A stretch of 64,000 bases of DNA. Source: Halomonas sp. I5-271120. Lineage in GTDB: Bacteria; Pseudomonadota; Gammaproteobacteria; Pseudomonadales; Halomonadaceae. Below the pieces are notes generated by a model. It made no database searches. It saw nothing but the letters and a program-made list of their open reading frames with translations, and was not told the origin of the DNA. The position numbers were made by a program, and so were the translations under genes. The stretch spans positions 620,001 to 684,000 of the forward strand of contig NZ_CP130701.1 of the NCBI RefSeq assembly GCF_030553075.1, given 5' to 3'. Of this stretch, positions 1-9,370 are shown piece by piece; within the stretch, counting starts at the first letter, position 1; each line of letters opens with the position of its first letter.

Positions 1-231
1 GCCCATGTCCTCGAAGGCGCGCCGGAAGGGGCCATCATTGTCTGCCCCCAGAAACCCGGAGACCACGACCTCATGCCCCAGTGCCGCCAGCACCCGGGCA
101 ACGTTCACGCCCTTGCCGGCGGCGCTCAGCTGCGTGGCATCGGTCCGGTTGACCTCGCCAAGGGTCAGCGTCGGCAGGCCGATCGCCAGATCCAGCGCCG
201 GATTGAGACTGATCGTCAGCACCCTGGCCAT
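1..231 (-). CDS. fruK: 1-phosphofructokinase, N-terminal part (runs off window)
   Basis: This is the first 77 residues of a PfkB-family sugar kinase that continues beyond the left edge. The protein opens with MARVLTISLNPALDL and contains the glycine-rich stretch SAAGKGVNVARVLAALGH, which in this family lies in the sugar-phosphate binding region. FruK phosphorylates fructose-1-phosphate to fructose-1,6-bisphosphate in the cytoplasm. Its start codon overlaps the fruB stop by one base (TGATG), so the two are translationally coupled. The PTS permease gene fruA would be expected next, outside the window. The gene identity rests on both sequence and context. Confidence 0.93.
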   Translation of the reverse strand, partial: MARVLTISLNPALDLAIGLPTLTLGEVNRTDATQLSAAGKGVNVARVLAALGHEVVVSGFLGADNDGPFRRAFEDMG

Positions 232-3119
232 CAGCGCACCTCCAGCGCGTTTCTTACGTCATCGCTGGTCGCCTGGGCCAGTGCCAGCGCGGCCTGGGCC
301 TTGGCTTCGGCGAGATCGAAATCGCGCAGCCGCGCCTTGACCATCGGCACCTGGCGGGCACTGACCGAGAGTTCATCGACACCGAGGCCAACGAGCACCG
401 GCACCGCCTGGGCGTCCGAGGCCAGCTCGCCGCATACCCCGACCCACTTGCCTTGGGCATGGGCGGCGTCAACGGTCATCTGGATCAGGCGCAGCACCGC
501 CGGGTGCAGGCCGTCGGACTGAGCGGACAGCGCCGGGTGGCCGCGGTCGATGGCCAGGGTGTACTGGGTCAGATCGTTGGTGCCCACCGAGAAGAAGTCG
601 ACCTCGGCGGCAAGCGTCGGCGCCAGCAGCGCACAGGAGGGCACCTCGATCATCACGCCGAGCTGCACGTCGGTGGCGCGCTCCTCGGCCGGGATCTCCT
701 CGAGCAGACGATCGTAAATCGCCTTGGCGGCCCGGAACTCGGCGATATCCTTGACCATCGGCAGCATGATGCGCAGCGGCCGACCCGATGTATTGTCGCC
801 ACCCGCAGCGGCCATCAGCAGAGCGCGCAGCTGGGTCTCGAGCACCTCGGGCTGGGTCAGGGCCAGACGAATCCCGCGCAGGCCGAGGAAGGGATTGTCT
901 TCCTGAGGCACCGGCCAGTAGGGCAGTGGCTTGTCACCGCCCACATCCAGGGTACGAGCGACCAGCGGACGACCATCGAGGGCATCCATGGCCTCCTTGT
1001 ATTCGCCGATCTGGGTCTTGAGGTCAGGCGCCTCGGAATGCGCCATGAAGATGAATTCGGTACGCAGCAGGCCCACGCCCTCGGCACCACGCTCGACGGC
1101 ATCCGCGGTGTGGGCAGTGTTACCCAGGTTGGCGGCGACCTCGACGCGATGACCGTCGCGGGTACGGCCTTCCTCGAAGCGTGCCGCCCAGGCTTCACGC
1201 TCCAGGCGCTCATGCTCCTTGAGACTCAGTTCGGCGCGCTGGCGGCGCTCGGTAGACGGCGCAGGCGTGATGCGCCCGCGCTCGCCGTCGAGGATCATCT
1301 CAACGCCATCTTCAAGCGTCAGCACTCGCTCGCCGGCCCCCACGACGGCAGGGATGCCCAGCGCACGGGCCAGAATCGCGCTGTGGGCCGTCGCACCGCC
1401 TCTGGCGGTCAGCAGGCCGCGGACGCGGCTGGTATCGAGACGGGCCACATCGGAGGGGCCGACGTCGTCCATGACCAGGATGTAGGGATGATCCGGCGGC
1501 GTGGGCAGGCTGATGTCGCACAGGATCCCCAACACCCGCCGGCCCACGTCTCGCAGGTCGGCCGCGCGTTCGGCAAGCAGGCGATCGGCAAGCATTTCCT
1601 GGGCCCGGGCGGCGGTCTCGATAGCGGTCCACCAGGCCGCTTCGGCGGAATAGCCTTCCTGGATGCCTTCGCGGGCGGCCTGGTGCAGCTCCGGGTCGTC
1701 GAGCATTTCCTCGTGCATCGACAGGATCTCGGCGACCTCGCCACCCTGGGCACTTTGCACCAGCACCTCAAGCTGCTCGGCGCCTTCACGAATGGCCGCA
1801 TCCAGACGGCGCTTCTGTTCACCGGCATCGCCGGCCCGCTCGGGGTACTCGAAGCGCGGCGTGCGCATTACGAACAGCGGCGCGATGGCCATGCCCGGGG
1901 AGGCGGCAACCGCCTGATAGGCGGTATCGGCAGGCAGCGGCTCCGGCGGCTTGGCGCCCTCGGGAGGCGTGCTGGCCACGTGCTCACGGCCTTCCTCGAA
2001 GGGCTGGACCACTTCACCCAGGCCGTCCAGCATGGCCTCACACATGGCGTCCAGAGCCTGGCTGGCGCCCTCGCCTTCTGCCGAGAACACCAATTGCTGG
2101 CCACGCCGGGCGCCAAGACCAATAACCTTGGTCAGACTGGCCGCAGACACGGCCTCGCCGCTGCCATCGGCCAGGCGCACCCGGACCGCGACGCTCTGAC
2201 GACGCGCTACCTGAATCAGCTGCTTGGCCGGACGCGCATGCAGGCCGTGGGCGTTTAGCACTCGGGCACGTGCGGTCTGGGCACTGGCCGACTCGCCGGA
2301 AAGGCGCGCCAGCACGTTCTCGGCAGACAGCTGATGCAGATCATGGCCCTCACCGCGTTCGAGCAGGGCCGTTAACCGTTCCAGCAGGCTGCGATGCGCA
2401 TCGCCCTGGGCAGCCAGACAAAAGACGCCGCTGACCGCGCTATCGCCCTGGCCGATGACGACCTCCGGGGTGGCCAGCGACAGCGCCGGGGCCTTCACAT
2501 CTTTCGCACTGGTCGCGAACCAGAGCCCCTGGCCCAGCGACAGCGGCGACTGAGAGGCGATGTCGGAAACGAAGTCATTCCCGACGCAGCCCGCCTGGCG
2601 CAGTCGAGCGGCAGCGGCCAGGGCAAGCTCGAGCCGGTCTCGGGCGGGGAAATTGAGGCAGAGGGTATCGTCATCGAGGCGCGCTTCGACGACGGCCTTC
2701 GACAACAGCCCGGCCACCTCGGCGCGGGAGCCGGCGGCGGCCAGTCGCTCGGACACGCCCTCGCGGTCCAGCACGTGGGTCAACTGGCGCAGGATGTCCA
2801 GGTGCTCATCATTCTGAGCCGCGATGGTCACCAGCACATGCACCCGGTTGCCGTCGTGCCAGTCGATGCCCTTGGGGAACTGCAGCACCCGCACGCCGGT
2901 GCGCTTGACGTGAGTACGGCTCTCAGGCGTGCCATGGGGAATGGCGATGGCGTTGCCGAGAAAGGTGGATGACTGCGCCTCGCGGGCATGCAGGCCATCG
3001 CGATAGCCCGGCGCCACCAGGCCGGCCTCAACCAGCGCCGAAGACGCCTGATCGAGAGCCGCGCGCCAGTCATCGGCCTTGCGGTCGAGCAGGATATCGT
3101 CCTGTCCGAGTGTCAACAT
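231..3119 (-). CDS. fruB: Fructose PTS multiphosphoryl transfer protein (EIIA-HPr-EI fusion)
   Basis: A 962-residue cytoplasmic phosphocarrier that takes phosphate from PEP and passes it to the fructose permease. The EIIA(Fru) domain is at about 1-145 with the active histidine in AIPHGTPESR (H62). The HPr domain starts near 285 with GLHARPA (H294). The enzyme I domain fills the rest, with GGATAHSAILARALG (H579). I chose the ATG at 3119 because AGGAGG lies 5-6 bases upstream; an open frame extends 41 codons further but lacks a ribosome site. It leads a fruBK(A) operon and diverges from a Cra-type regulator, whose candidate operator lies in the gap between them. Confidence 0.95.
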   Translation of the reverse strand: MLTLGQDDILLDRKADDWRAALDQASSALVEAGLVAPGYRDGLHAREAQSSTFLGNAIAIPHGTPESRTHVKRTGVRVLQFPKGIDWHDGNRVHVLVTIAAQNDEHLDILRQLTHVLDREGVSERLAAAGSRAEVAGLLSKAVVEARLDDDTLCLNFPARDRLELALAAAARLRQAGCVGNDFVSDIASQSPLSLGQGLWFATSAKDVKAPALSLATPEVVIGQGDSAVSGVFCLAAQGDAHRSLLERLTALLERGEGHDLHQLSAENVLARLSGESASAQTARARVLNAHGLHARPAKQLIQVARRQSVAVRVRLADGSGEAVSAASLTKVIGLGARRGQQLVFSAEGEGASQALDAMCEAMLDGLGEVVQPFEEGREHVASTPPEGAKPPEPLPADTAYQAVAASPGMAIAPLFVMRTPRFEYPERAGDAGEQKRRLDAAIREGAEQLEVLVQSAQGGEVAEILSMHEEMLDDPELHQAAREGIQEGYSAEAAWWTAIETAARAQEMLADRLLAERAADLRDVGRRVLGILCDISLPTPPDHPYILVMDDVGPSDVARLDTSRVRGLLTARGGATAHSAILARALGIPAVVGAGERVLTLEDGVEMILDGERGRITPAPSTERRQRAELSLKEHERLEREAWAARFEEGRTRDGHRVEVAANLGNTAHTADAVERGAEGVGLLRTEFIFMAHSEAPDLKTQIGEYKEAMDALDGRPLVARTLDVGGDKPLPYWPVPQEDNPFLGLRGIRLALTQPEVLETQLRALLMAAAGGDNTSGRPLRIMLPMVKDIAEFRAAKAIYDRLLEEIPAEERATDVQLGVMIEVPSCALLAPTLAAEVDFFSVGTNDLTQYTLAIDRGHPALSAQSDGLHPAVLRLIQMTVDAAHAQGKWVGVCGELASDAQAVPVLVGLGVDELSVSARQVPMVKARLRDFDLAEAKAQAALALAQATSDDVRNALEVR

Positions 3120-3211
3120 ACTAGCCTCCTGTGCCTGGGGGCGGGCAGCGAGAGTGCCGGCCGCTGGCTGGCGGCCGGTGCACCTGGCCTTGCCAACCTT
3201 GCTTTCCCATG

Positions 3212-3225
3212 GCTGAATCGTGTCA
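3212..3225. promoter_or_regulatory. Candidate Cra (FruR) operator
   Basis: GCTGAATCGTGTCA matches the enterobacterial Cra consensus RSTGAAWCSNTHHW at 13 of 14 positions. It lies in the gap between the divergent fruB and cra-like genes, about 90 bases upstream of fruB, where Cra would be expected to repress the fructose operon. Binding is inferred, not shown. Confidence 0.55.
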
Positions 3226-3278
3226 CCTAAGGTTTCGTACAATGCTGGATCGAGTCAGGCCATTTATCAAGCAGGATC

Positions 3279-3300
3279 GGCTACGACCTTGGGCGTAGCC
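3279..3300. repeat. Perfect 7-bp inverted repeat in the fruB-cra gap
   Basis: GGCTACG and CGTAGCC are separated by 8 bases. The repeat sits about 55 bases upstream of the cra-like start and could be an operator or a short hairpin. It does not resemble a Cra site. A TAGAAT sequence at 3321-3326 could be a -10 element for the cra-like gene. Confidence 0.35.
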
Positions 3301-3353
3301 GGTGATGCCAAGGGCTGGAGTAGAATGAGCCGCATCGCACACAAGGGATCACC

Positions 3354-4343
3354 ATGACGCTCGCAGAAATCGCTCGCCTGTCCGGCGTTTCCCGGACCAC
3401 GGCAAGCTATGTCATCAACGGCAAGGCCAAGGAACGACGCATCAGTCAGGAGACCGTCGACCGGGTCATGGCGGTGGTCGAGCAGCACCACTACCGAATC
3501 GATGCCCAGGCCGCGGCGCTGCGCCGCGGCGCCAGTCGCACCATTGGGCTGATCATTCCCGACCTGGAGAATGCGAGCTACGCCCTGCTCGCCAAGCGCC
3601 TAGAACAAGGGGCGCGACGCCGGGGCTATCAGCTGCTGATCGCCGGCTCCGAAGATAATCCGGAAAGCGAACGCGAGCTGGCTCGCGCCCTGCGTGCCCA
3701 GCGTTGCGAGGTGCTGATAGTGGCCAGTTGCCTGGCGATGGACGACCCCTTCTATGCTGAGCTGATGGACGGCGGCCTGCCGGTCATCGCCGTCGATCGT
3801 GCGCTGGATCCGCAACGCTTCGTCAGCGTGGTCAGCAACAACCAGTCGGCCGCCAAGGCGCTGACCCGCTCGGTTCTCACCCCGGAGCTCGAGCGAGTTG
3901 CCTGGTTCGACGCCGTACCTCAACTATCGATCAGCACCGAGCGACTGGCGGGCTTCCACGAGGCCCTAGAGGGCCACCACTGCCAGGCCGTGACCCGCAG
4001 CGCGGTCCGCTATGACCGCCAGGAAGGCGCGCGGCTGATGCGCGAGCTGCTCAAGGAGGGCATGCCGGACGCGCTGGTCACCGCCTCCTATACGCTGCTC
4101 GATGGCGTGCTGGATGAGCTTCTGGAAAGCGGTGGCCTACCGCCGTCGCTGCGCCTGGCCACCTTCGGCGATGATCGACTGCTGGATTTCCTGCCGCTGC
4201 CGGTTAACTCGCTGCCTCAGCAGCATGACCGGATCGCCGAACTGACGCTCGATCGCGCCATCGCCGCCGCCCATGGCGACTATCACCCCGGCCAGGTGGT
4301 GGTGGAACGCGCCCTGCGCCGGCGGCTGCCGCCCGGCGGGTGA
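3354..4343 (+). CDS. cra: LacI-family catabolite/fructose regulator (Cra/FruR-like)
   Basis: A 329-residue repressor. The N-terminal helix-turn-helix (TLAEIARLSGVSRTTASYVING, roughly residues 2-23) has the Cra-type features, followed by a hinge and a periplasmic-binding-protein-like effector domain beginning at about 60 (SRTIGLIIPDLENASYALLA). Cra proteins sense fructose-1-phosphate or fructose-1,6-bisphosphate and release DNA when bound. Divergence from fruB and the candidate operator between them support a local role; in Pseudomonas the equivalent protein controls mainly the fru operon. The ribosome site before the ATG is weak (GGGAT). Confidence 0.9.
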   Translation: MTLAEIARLSGVSRTTASYVINGKAKERRISQETVDRVMAVVEQHHYRIDAQAAALRRGASRTIGLIIPDLENASYALLAKRLEQGARRRGYQLLIAGSEDNPESERELARALRAQRCEVLIVASCLAMDDPFYAELMDGGLPVIAVDRALDPQRFVSVVSNNQSAAKALTRSVLTPELERVAWFDAVPQLSISTERLAGFHEALEGHHCQAVTRSAVRYDRQEGARLMRELLKEGMPDALVTASYTLLDGVLDELLESGGLPPSLRLATFGDDRLLDFLPLPVNSLPQQHDRIAELTLDRAIAAAHGDYHPGQVVVERALRRRLPPGG

Positions 4344-4402
4344 GCGACACGAACGCCCTTCAGGCCAATGCTGGTGGCATTTCCCGCTTCAGACTTCCCA
4401 CT

Positions 4403-6679
4403 TCAAGTCGGTTCGTTACCGGCACTCGGCGACCAGACGGGGCTGTCTGAAGCCTGACGGCTGTCGATGCCATCAAGCCAGGCATCCAGGGCGGCGAGCG
4501 AAGGAGCCAGGCAGTGATCAAGCGCGAGCAGTAACGTTGGCATCTCAACGTGCCGTGATTCCTTTGCCGCGGCTTCAAGCGCCCTGGCCCGCTCCCCGAC
4601 CTGCACCAGGCCAAGGCTGAGCGCTTCGCCCTTCATCAAGTGCGCAAGCTGCATGACTTGCTCGGCCTGTCCATCGCCGACAGCCGTCAACAGGGCCTCC
4701 CGGCGATCCGGCAACTGGCGACGATAGATGCCCACCAACTGTCTGGCGCCCTCTATCTCGATGTGCTCGAGCAGCTCATCGAGCGGCTCCAGCGCCAGCC
4801 ACTGACTGTCTTCTGCGTTAGCATCAACCGAATCAGCCGCTCCGTTGACAGGCTGTTCGCTGGCATCCTCAATATCCGCCTGGCCCGTCGCGGGCTCGGC
4901 TGACTGGCCAATATAGAGATGCAGCGTCTTGAGCAGCTGAGCACTGGCAAGCGGCTTGACCATATAGTCGTTCATGCCCGCCTCCAGGCAGCGCGAGCGC
5001 TCGTCACCAAAGGTGCCGGCCGTCATGGCAACGATCGGCACCTCGGCGCACCAGTCGCGGCGCTTACGCAACTGTCGCGTCACTTCAAGCCCGTCCATCA
5101 GCGGCATCTGCACATCCATGAAAATCAAGGCATAGGGCTCGGCCTGGGTCATTCTGAGCGCCTCATCACCCGACGAGGCAATATCGACCTGACACCCCAG
5201 ACGCGACAGCATGATATGCGCCACCTGCTGATTGATCTCATTATCTTCGACGACTAGCAGCCGCTGGCCAGGTGGCAAGGCGGGCAAAACCTCCTGGGTG
5301 TCTTTTTCCCTCGCACCCTCAGGCACAAGGACGCGCGGCAATGGCACCTTGAACCAGAAGCAGCTACCCTCGCCAATTCGGCTGACGAAGTCTATTTCTC
5401 CGTCCATGGCGCTCACCAAACGTCTGCAGATCACCAGTCCTAAACCACTGCCCCCGAAGCGGCGAGCGGTGGAGGCATCGCCCTGCCGAAAGGGCTCGAA
5501 CAGTCGATGCTGGTGGCTGCTGGGAATCCCTGGGCCACTATCGCTGACCGATACATGCAGTCGTTCTTGCAAAGACGAGTAGGCCACCAGCACCGAGACC
5601 TCGCCCTGCTCAGTGAACTTGATAGCATTGGAAAGCAGGTTGAGGAGCACTTGTCGAAGCCGGCCTGGGTCGCCCTTCAGCCGCGCAGGCACGTCTTCGG
5701 CGAGCCGGGCCGTCAGGGTGATATTCTTGTAGGTGGCCCGGGGCTCGAAGAGTCGCACGGCTGAATCGATCAGTTCCTGTAGCGAAAAATCGACCTGCTC
5801 GAGCTCGAGCCGACCGGACTCGATGCGAGAGAAATCGAGAATGTCATTGATCAATACGAGAAGCTTGTCGGCGCTGTCATGGATGATCTCGGCATAGCGT
5901 CGCGAGGAAGTATCCAGTGGTCGGCCGCGCAGCATCTCGCTCATGCCGATGACGCCATTGAGCGGCGTGCGAATCTCGTGACTGACGGTGGCCAGGAACT
6001 CGGATTTGGCTTCATTGGCAGCCTGAGACTTTTGCGCCGCCTCCTCGAGACGGCGTCTCAGCACTTCCTGGTCGCGCCGAGACGCCGCATTCTCCCGGGC
6101 CTCGCGAAAGAGAAACCGCGTCACCATCAGGATCGAAAGGCTCATCAACCCCAGCATGATAAGCAGCACCCAGTGAAGCAGCTGCAGGGCTTTTCGCTCT
6201 TGCTGCTTGGCGTCGGCCAGATAGGCGTTGGTAGCAATCACCAACTGCTGGCTGAGATAGATCAAGGGATCAAGTGCTGACTGAAGCGAGCGACGCGCTG
6301 CCACATCCAGGCGCTCTAGACCGCCGAACTGGAGGTCCAGAATATCCATCTGGTCTGCAATGGCAGGTATCAGGCGCGCCTGATCGTCGATACGGCTAAA
6401 AAGCTCACTAATCTCACCGCGTTGCAGAAAGTTGAGCCGGCTATAGAGCAGCTCGAACTTGACGCGTAACGACTCGAGATCCTCAGCATCGTTGAGCCGA
6501 TCGCGTAGCTGGATAGCATCCCTATCAAGCTTGTAGGCTGCCCAGGTCGCATCCCCGCCGACACTGGCGGCAAGGCCTTCCTGGCGCCAAACGACCATGC
6601 CAGCCACCACCACCGCAGCCATGAAGAACACCAGCACCGAGGCGGCGCCGAGTTTCAGCCGCAGCGGGTAGCGAAGCAT
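4403..6679 (-). CDS. Hybrid sensor histidine kinase (HisKA-HATPase-REC-Hpt)
   Basis: A 758-residue membrane kinase of the tripartite type. A first membrane helix at about 12-31 and a second at about 169-190 bracket a roughly 135-residue mostly helical periplasmic sensor. The H box FLATVSHEIRTPLNG carries H234. ATPase boxes follow (NLLSNAIKFT near 347, SDSGPGIP near 379, GGSGLGLVICRRL near 409). A receiver domain begins near 473 with the phospho-acceptor in FMDVQMP (D522). A C-terminal Hpt domain has LAHLMKGEA (H680). No response regulator is nearby, so the output partner is unknown. It lies 39 bases after a molybdopterin-fold periplasmic gene and is probably co-transcribed with it. Confidence 0.9.
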   Translation of the reverse strand: MLRYPLRLKLGAASVLVFFMAAVVVAGMVVWRQEGLAASVGGDATWAAYKLDRDAIQLRDRLNDAEDLESLRVKFELLYSRLNFLQRGEISELFSRIDDQARLIPAIADQMDILDLQFGGLERLDVAARRSLQSALDPLIYLSQQLVIATNAYLADAKQQERKALQLLHWVLLIMLGLMSLSILMVTRFLFREARENAASRRDQEVLRRRLEEAAQKSQAANEAKSEFLATVSHEIRTPLNGVIGMSEMLRGRPLDTSSRRYAEIIHDSADKLLVLINDILDFSRIESGRLELEQVDFSLQELIDSAVRLFEPRATYKNITLTARLAEDVPARLKGDPGRLRQVLLNLLSNAIKFTEQGEVSVLVAYSSLQERLHVSVSDSGPGIPSSHQHRLFEPFRQGDASTARRFGGSGLGLVICRRLVSAMDGEIDFVSRIGEGSCFWFKVPLPRVLVPEGAREKDTQEVLPALPPGQRLLVVEDNEINQQVAHIMLSRLGCQVDIASSGDEALRMTQAEPYALIFMDVQMPLMDGLEVTRQLRKRRDWCAEVPIVAMTAGTFGDERSRCLEAGMNDYMVKPLASAQLLKTLHLYIGQSAEPATGQADIEDASEQPVNGAADSVDANAEDSQWLALEPLDELLEHIEIEGARQLVGIYRRQLPDRREALLTAVGDGQAEQVMQLAHLMKGEALSLGLVQVGERARALEAAAKESRHVEMPTLLLALDHCLAPSLAALDAWLDGIDSRQASDSPVWSPSAGNEPT

Positions 6680-6718
6680 GATGTGAAATGCCGCTGGGAA
6701 GGATGGTATCGATACAGC

Positions 6719-7234
6719 TTAGTGGACATGGATCTTGGCAACCTGCCATACACTTCGATAGCGGATATTCTCGGTATTGAGTTCAGGATTCTCATCGAAG
6801 GGGTATAACACGAAGAGTGGCCCGAAGTCGCGAATCGCCAATGGCTCACCGTCCATGGTCATGGCCAGGATGACCGCGTAATCCTGAACATCACTGACCG
6901 GTATCTCCCCCGAAAAATGGTTCAGGGCCTCGACTCGCAGCTGGTCGCCGTGAGCACCGACCCGGGACAAAAGATCCCTAAGCAGCGGGCCTCGAAATTG
7001 CCGTTCCCGATCCGTCCAGGGTGTGTGGGTACTCACGACACGGCTAGGCAGCGCATCAAGCATCTCTCGATCGAAGCGGGCCTTGTCGCCGGCGTTGGTG
7101 TAGCGAATATCGCCGCTGATTTCGAGCAGCACCTTGCCTTCAGGCTTGGGCAAGGACAGTGGATCAGCGTGAGCGGCGACAACGCTAAGGCCTGCAAGGA
7201 GGCACCAGGCCAGGGAGTGGGCGATCGGGTTCAT
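6719..7234 (-). CDS. Small periplasmic molybdopterin-binding-fold protein
   Basis: A 171-residue exported protein with a clear signal peptide (MNPIAHSLAWCLLAGLSVVAAHA). The mature part resembles the compact oxidoreductase molybdopterin-binding (SUOX-like) fold: FRGPLLRDLLSRVGAHGDQLRVEALNHF in the middle and FGPLFVLYPFDENPEL near the end. No cysteine is visible in the mature protein, so it probably does not bind molybdopterin through the usual cysteine and may be a sensor or ligand-binding derivative. The start at 7234 has GGAGG 7-8 bases upstream. It precedes the hybrid kinase gene, suggesting that it feeds a signal to that kinase; this is inference. Confidence 0.75.
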   Translation of the reverse strand: MNPIAHSLAWCLLAGLSVVAAHADPLSLPKPEGKVLLEISGDIRYTNAGDKARFDREMLDALPSRVVSTHTPWTDRERQFRGPLLRDLLSRVGAHGDQLRVEALNHFSGEIPVSDVQDYAVILAMTMDGEPLAIRDFGPLFVLYPFDENPELNTENIRYRSVWQVAKIHVH

Positions 7235-7305
7235 ATAAGACCTCCGACGGTCCAGAATGCGTGCTGCCACCCTACGCGATCGTTGCACACGGGTCAGGGG
7301 CCGAA

Positions 7306-8133
7306 TCATGCCAGAATTTCGACCTCGTCACCGAGCGCCAAACGGCCCTCTTTCAGCACGACCAGATTTTGACCAAACAGCACTTTCCCCTTCTCACCTC
7401 GTCGATAGGTCGCCAGTGTCTTGAGTGGTTCCTTGCCAGGCAAAAAGGTTCCAGTGGCCGGGTCGACGGTAATCATCGCGCAACGCGAGCAAGGTTCTGC
7501 AACCCCAAGCTCTACCTCCCCGATACGCAGCCGCTGCCAGCCATCCTCAGCAAAGGCATCGCTACCGGCCACCACCAGGTTGGGACGAAACTGGGCCATG
7601 ATGTGAGGCTTACCTTCTGATGTTCCCTGTGAATGAGCCAGACGGGCATTAAGGTCGGCAAGCGACCCTTCACCGATCAGCAGCAGCGGGTAGCCGTCGG
7701 CGAATCCGACCCGCTGGTCGATCGATTGTCGATAGCGCGGTGAGCGCTCGCCGATACATAGCAGCTGGGCCGTCTCACCCAATATTTCACTGCACCAGGC
7801 ATCGGCGTCTTGCGAGGTCGTCAGCGCTTCGAAGCGGTCACCCCATACCTCGGTCGCAAATGGTGCCAGAGCGAAGTCCGCCCGGACCAGCTCGAGATCC
7901 CGATGCCCGGGGAAACGCAGCACCACTGTTCTTTCACCTAGCTGAACCTGCATCAGCTCTAGTCGGGGATGCGTCCGTGCCGTGATGAAGCGCCCATCGG
8001 GCCGAGCCAACATCAGACGCCGATCCCCGACGATTCCTTCCTGATGCACCTGGGCACGTTCGAGCGCCTCTCCAGCACAAGACTTGAGCGGATAGCGATA
8101 AAGAGCAGACAAACGCAGGGAAGAGGTGGTCAT
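7306..8133 (-). CDS. MOSC domain protein, YcbX-like without ferredoxin domain
   Basis: A 275-residue cytoplasmic protein with the N-terminal MOSC beta-barrel (LSALYRYPLKSCAGEAL) and the C-terminal MOSC domain containing PCSRCAMITVDPATG (C215, C218). C215 is the likely molybdenum-cofactor ligand. E. coli YcbX reduces N-hydroxylated compounds and carries an extra C-terminal 2Fe-2S domain; that domain is absent here, so an electron donor in trans is expected. The start has AAGGA about 9 bases upstream. It lies 71 bases beyond the molybdopterin-fold gene on the same strand. The modABC operon 13 kb away would supply molybdate. Confidence 0.85.
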   Translation of the reverse strand: MTTSSLRLSALYRYPLKSCAGEALERAQVHQEGIVGDRRLMLARPDGRFITARTHPRLELMQVQLGERTVVLRFPGHRDLELVRADFALAPFATEVWGDRFEALTTSQDADAWCSEILGETAQLLCIGERSPRYRQSIDQRVGFADGYPLLLIGEGSLADLNARLAHSQGTSEGKPHIMAQFRPNLVVAGSDAFAEDGWQRLRIGEVELGVAEPCSRCAMITVDPATGTFLPGKEPLKTLATYRRGEKGKVLFGQNLVVLKEGRLALGDEVEILA

Positions 8134-8266
8134 GGCAAGCAGTCCTTGCTGGCAGGAGTAAGCATGGCGTGGAGCGCTCTAGGCTCGACGCCACGCGATA
8201 TCGTCAAGGTGATTCGCCTGCATAGCTTACCGAAGACCGCCAATGCTGGGCCAGTTGCCTACACAC

Positions 8267-9082
8267 TCAGTGGGTCGGAGGCTCGATGATCTCGACCTTT
8301 ACCAGGTCTTCGTAGGCATGCCAACTGGCATGACCCAGCACCGGCAGGATCACGGCCAGGCCTATGTAGAAGGTCACCACGCCAAGCAGTACGCTGCCAG
8401 TAAGAATCGCGGCCCATAGCAGCATGGGACGGAAATTCTGCGCCACGGCCTTGAGGCTGGCCTCGATGCCCTCCATGAAGGTCAGGTCCTGATCCATCAG
8501 TGTCGGAATGGCGACGACACTGATCGAGAATGCTCCGAAGGCCAGTACCGCACCCGCCGCCGTGCCCACCAACAGCATGCTCAGCCCTTCTGAGGTGGTC
8601 AGCAAGGAGGTGTAGAGCGTATCGGGGCTTGGCACTTCGAAACCAAAGAAAAGTGCGAACAGCAGCGTCGCCAGCCGAATCCAGGCGAGGAAAAAGATCA
8701 TCATCATCAGGCCCATCATCGCCAACTGACCGGTATGGGCACTCCAGGCACCAAAGGCATCGCCCATGGTCGGTGTCCGATGTTCCTCGAGGGCACGGCT
8801 GATCCCGTAGGCACCTACCGCCACCAGAGGGCCGAGGAACATGAAACCGGCCACCAACGGCAGCAACCAGTGCCAAAGGTCGAGGGTAAAGGCCGCGAGG
8901 GTCATCGCCAGGCTAAGGCCCACCCAGAACATGCCATAGGCCAAGCTAACGACAGTGGCATCGCGAAAGTCCTGAAAACCGGAAACCAGCCAGGCTCTGG
9001 GTCTATCCATACCCACCGGGTTGATGCTGATCTTGACGTTGTAGTCAGAAGGCTTGGGGCCCTTCGTGGCAGCTGCATTCAT
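8267..9082 (-). CDS. DUF2189 family membrane protein
   Basis: A 271-residue integral membrane protein of the DUF2189 family, recognised from LWHWLLPLVAGFMFLGPLVAVGAYGISRALE-type segments and an overall layout of about six hydrophobic helices after a 45-residue cytoplasmic N-terminus. Such proteins are often found near cytochrome oxidase or respiratory genes in other bacteria, but no such genes are visible here. The function is not known. The start is supported by GAGGGG 6 bases upstream. It appears to be a single-gene unit. Confidence 0.82.
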   Translation of the reverse strand: MNAAATKGPKPSDYNVKISINPVGMDRPRAWLVSGFQDFRDATVVSLAYGMFWVGLSLAMTLAAFTLDLWHWLLPLVAGFMFLGPLVAVGAYGISRALEEHRTPTMGDAFGAWSAHTGQLAMMGLMMMIFFLAWIRLATLLFALFFGFEVPSPDTLYTSLLTTSEGLSMLLVGTAAGAVLAFGAFSISVVAIPTLMDQDLTFMEGIEASLKAVAQNFRPMLLWAAILTGSVLLGVVTFYIGLAVILPVLGHASWHAYEDLVKVEIIEPPTH

Positions 9083-9303
9083 GGCATACCCCTCAACCGT
9101 TCGCGAAGATGGTCACCCTCAGGCCTGAACCTGACGCCGCACCCGGCGACGTCCAAGGGAGCGCATTGGCCTGCAAGGCAAGATCCCCTAACGTTTTTTC
9201 AATAGTGCTTTTTTTAATGTAGACGAGGGGGTGAAGAGTTGCCCCTACCGGCGCTTATGCTCGACCAGAGCCGACCCACGGATGCCTGTCAGGTCCCAGA
9301 AAC

Positions 9304-9340
9304 GCCAACCCCCGAGCGGCAGAACCGTTCGGGGGTTGGC
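9304..9340 (-). terminator. Hairpin terminator downstream of the TAXI-TRAP/uspA operon
   Basis: A 16-base stem (GCCAACCCCCGAGCGG with CCGTTCGGGGGTTGGC, one imperfect pair) closes a 5-base loop. It lies 30 bases beyond the uspA stop. On the minus strand it is followed by GTTTC, a weak T-tract. Confidence 0.7.
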
Positions 9341-9370
9341 GACTAGCTTAGCGACGTGGCCGTTGATGAA

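Noticed and set aside
453..2258. A 601-codon open frame on the plus strand inside fruB
   Set aside because: It is antisense to the fruB domains, with glycine/histidine/glutamine-rich composition typical of a shadow of a high-GC gene. No ribosome site or family pattern was seen.
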